Source: an uncultured Bacteroidia bacterium (lineage in GTDB: Bacteria; Bacteroidota; Bacteroidia; Bacteroidales; Prolixibacteraceae). Taken from it: a stretch of 64,000 nt of DNA. The stretch spans positions 62,001 to 126,000 of the forward strand of contig CAIXZH010000021.1 in the NCBI GenBank assembly GCA_903923905.1. Direction: 5' to 3'. Positions 63,148 to 64,000 of the stretch are shown piece after piece. Each line of letters opens with the position of its first letter. The first letter of the stretch is position 1. The notes beneath the pieces were generated by a model that saw nothing but the letters and a program-made list of their open reading frames with translations, had not been told where the DNA came from and searched no databases. The translations under genes were made by a program, and so were the position numbers.

Positions 63148-64000
63148 CTAATCATCAGTCATGTTGGCTGTTTTGGGATGTAACATGGTTAATTGCAACA
63201 ATACAGCTGCCACTACAAAGATTGCAAGCAATGCAATATCACGGCTTAAATTACCCGAATCAGCCGATTTACCCAGGAAGGTGGTTATTAATGCCCCCGT
63301 TGAAATACCTGCAAGATTCATCAATCCGTATCCGGTAGCCCGGTATCTGGGGGATGCAAACTGACATAAAATAGGCATGCAATTCACGTCGAATATCCCG
63401 AACCCAAGACCGAAGAGCGAAGCACCAACCATGATGGGTAGAAAATTATGCCCGAAACCAATGAGTAAAACTGCAGGAATTGTCATAGTCAAACCCAGTG
63501 CGCCCGTAAAAATCCGACCGCGCATATTCCGCTGAATCCACCGGTCAGAGATTACTCCTCCAATCAAGACACCCAGCAGTGAAGACATAGCCATGGTAAT
63601 GGTTGAAAGGGGCCCGGCATGCGACATATCGATATGCAGATTATTGGCAAACAGGGTTGGTAACCAGCTTTTGGTTGCCCACCCGGGGAGACTTGGTGCT
63701 GAAAAATAAAATAAAATCACCCAAAAAGAGATGTTTCCCAGCAATATTCCCATCCCTTTGAAAAGCTCCCTGAACCTTTTCACAAGCGTATGGGTGAGAT
63801 CTCTGGTGACAATATAGGCCTTTTTCTCTCTCAAAAAGAGGATAAGTATGATACTGTAAAGAACCCCTATCAATCCAAAAACGTGGAATGTGGTTTGCCA
63901 CGAAAAATTTCCTGCAACTGTAGCCCCAAACCCTCCCAGGGCCTGCCCGAGATAGATACCAGTCATGTGCAAGCCAACCGCCACCGATCGGGTTTTCCCC
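63148..64000 (-). CDS. MFS transporter (5' end outside window)
   Basis: About 284 residues of the C-terminal part are visible. The frame stays open to the window edge (upstream residues read GKTRSVAVGLHMTG), so the in-frame GTG at 63984 is not the real start. Roughly eight to nine membrane segments are visible. The RSVAVGLHMTGIYLGQALGG segment and the PGWATKSWLPTLFANN and SSLLGVLIGGVISDRWIQRN stretches fit the anion:cation or sugar-acid symporter branch of MFS (sialate- or galactonate-type). The neighbouring glycan genes suggest a sugar or sugar acid. Confidence 0.85.
   Translation of the reverse strand, partial: GKTRSVAVGLHMTGIYLGQALGGFGATVAGNFSWQTTFHVFGLIGVLYSIILILFLREKKAYIVTRDLTHTLVKRFRELFKGMGILLGNISFWVILFYFSAPSLPGWATKSWLPTLFANNLHIDMSHAGPLSTITMAMSSLLGVLIGGVISDRWIQRNMRGRIFTGALGLTMTIPAVLLIGFGHNFLPIMVGASLFGLGFGIFDVNCMPILCQFASPRYRATGYGLMNLAGISTGALITTFLGKSADSGNLSRDIALLAIFVVAAVLLQLTMLHPKTANMTDD

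Overview
The window looks like chromosomal DNA of a free-living, glycan-degrading member of the Bacteroidota, most likely near the Bacteroidales/Marinilabiliales. This is inferred from a GldB-type gliding lipoprotein, a TonB receptor paired with a DUF4249 lipoprotein, DUF1573, DUF1080 and DUF6515 proteins, MeaB, many lipobox signal peptides, and TAnnTTTG-type promoter boxes. I saw no rRNA, tRNA, CRISPR array, insertion sequence or prophage. Two genes run off the window: a metallo-beta-lactamase-fold protein (left) and an MFS transporter (right).

Left part (1-17 kb, almost all minus strand): a glycan-utilisation region. One operon holds two GH3 paralogues and the MBL-fold protein. A lone GH2 protein follows. 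A Gfo/Idh/MocA oxidoreductase lies downstream of a four-gene run of GH2, ROK sugar kinase, FucP-type MFS transporter and DegT-family aminotransferase. One GH2 lacks the usual catalytic nucleophile and one GH3 lacks a conserved substrate-binding Asp. The spacers are full of hairpin repeats.

Middle part (17-47.5 kb): mostly housekeeping and stress genes on both strands. These are a Crp/Fnr regulator, NAD synthetase, an outer-membrane barrel and a GldB-like lipoprotein, two DUF1080 proteins, phosphofructokinase, a small membrane protein coupled to a DUF1573 protein, MeaB, a TlpA-like thioredoxin, DedA, a lipoprotein operon led by a serpin, an ECF sigma factor with an anti-sigma/beta-barrel fusion, a lytic transglycosylase, UvrA, a PQQ-type propeller lipoprotein, a GNAT acetyltransferase, a tyrosine phenol-lyase/tryptophanase family enzyme, a third DUF1080 protein, TatA, LepA, TatD and a type I asparaginase.

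Right part (47.5-64 kb): a second carbohydrate region. It has a DUF6515 protein, a GH92 alpha-mannosidase-like enzyme with chitobiase-C-like and PA14-like tails, two beta-propeller glycosidase-like proteins, a beta-helix protein, a six-hairpin glycosidase-like protein, then a TonB receptor, DUF4249 lipoprotein and PKD lipoprotein, and an MFS transporter. No SusC/SusD pair is visible. A dispersed inverted repeat (core GGGTAGAA) occupies three successive spacers here and recurs near 6 kb.

The most distinctive observations are the active-site changes in one GH2 and one GH3 paralogue, a beta-eliminating lyase with tyrosine phenol-lyase specificity residues but a missing cofactor-contact Arg, a possible amino-sugar module, a lipoprotein serpin with a predicted Met-Ser scissile bond, and two dispersed repeat families.
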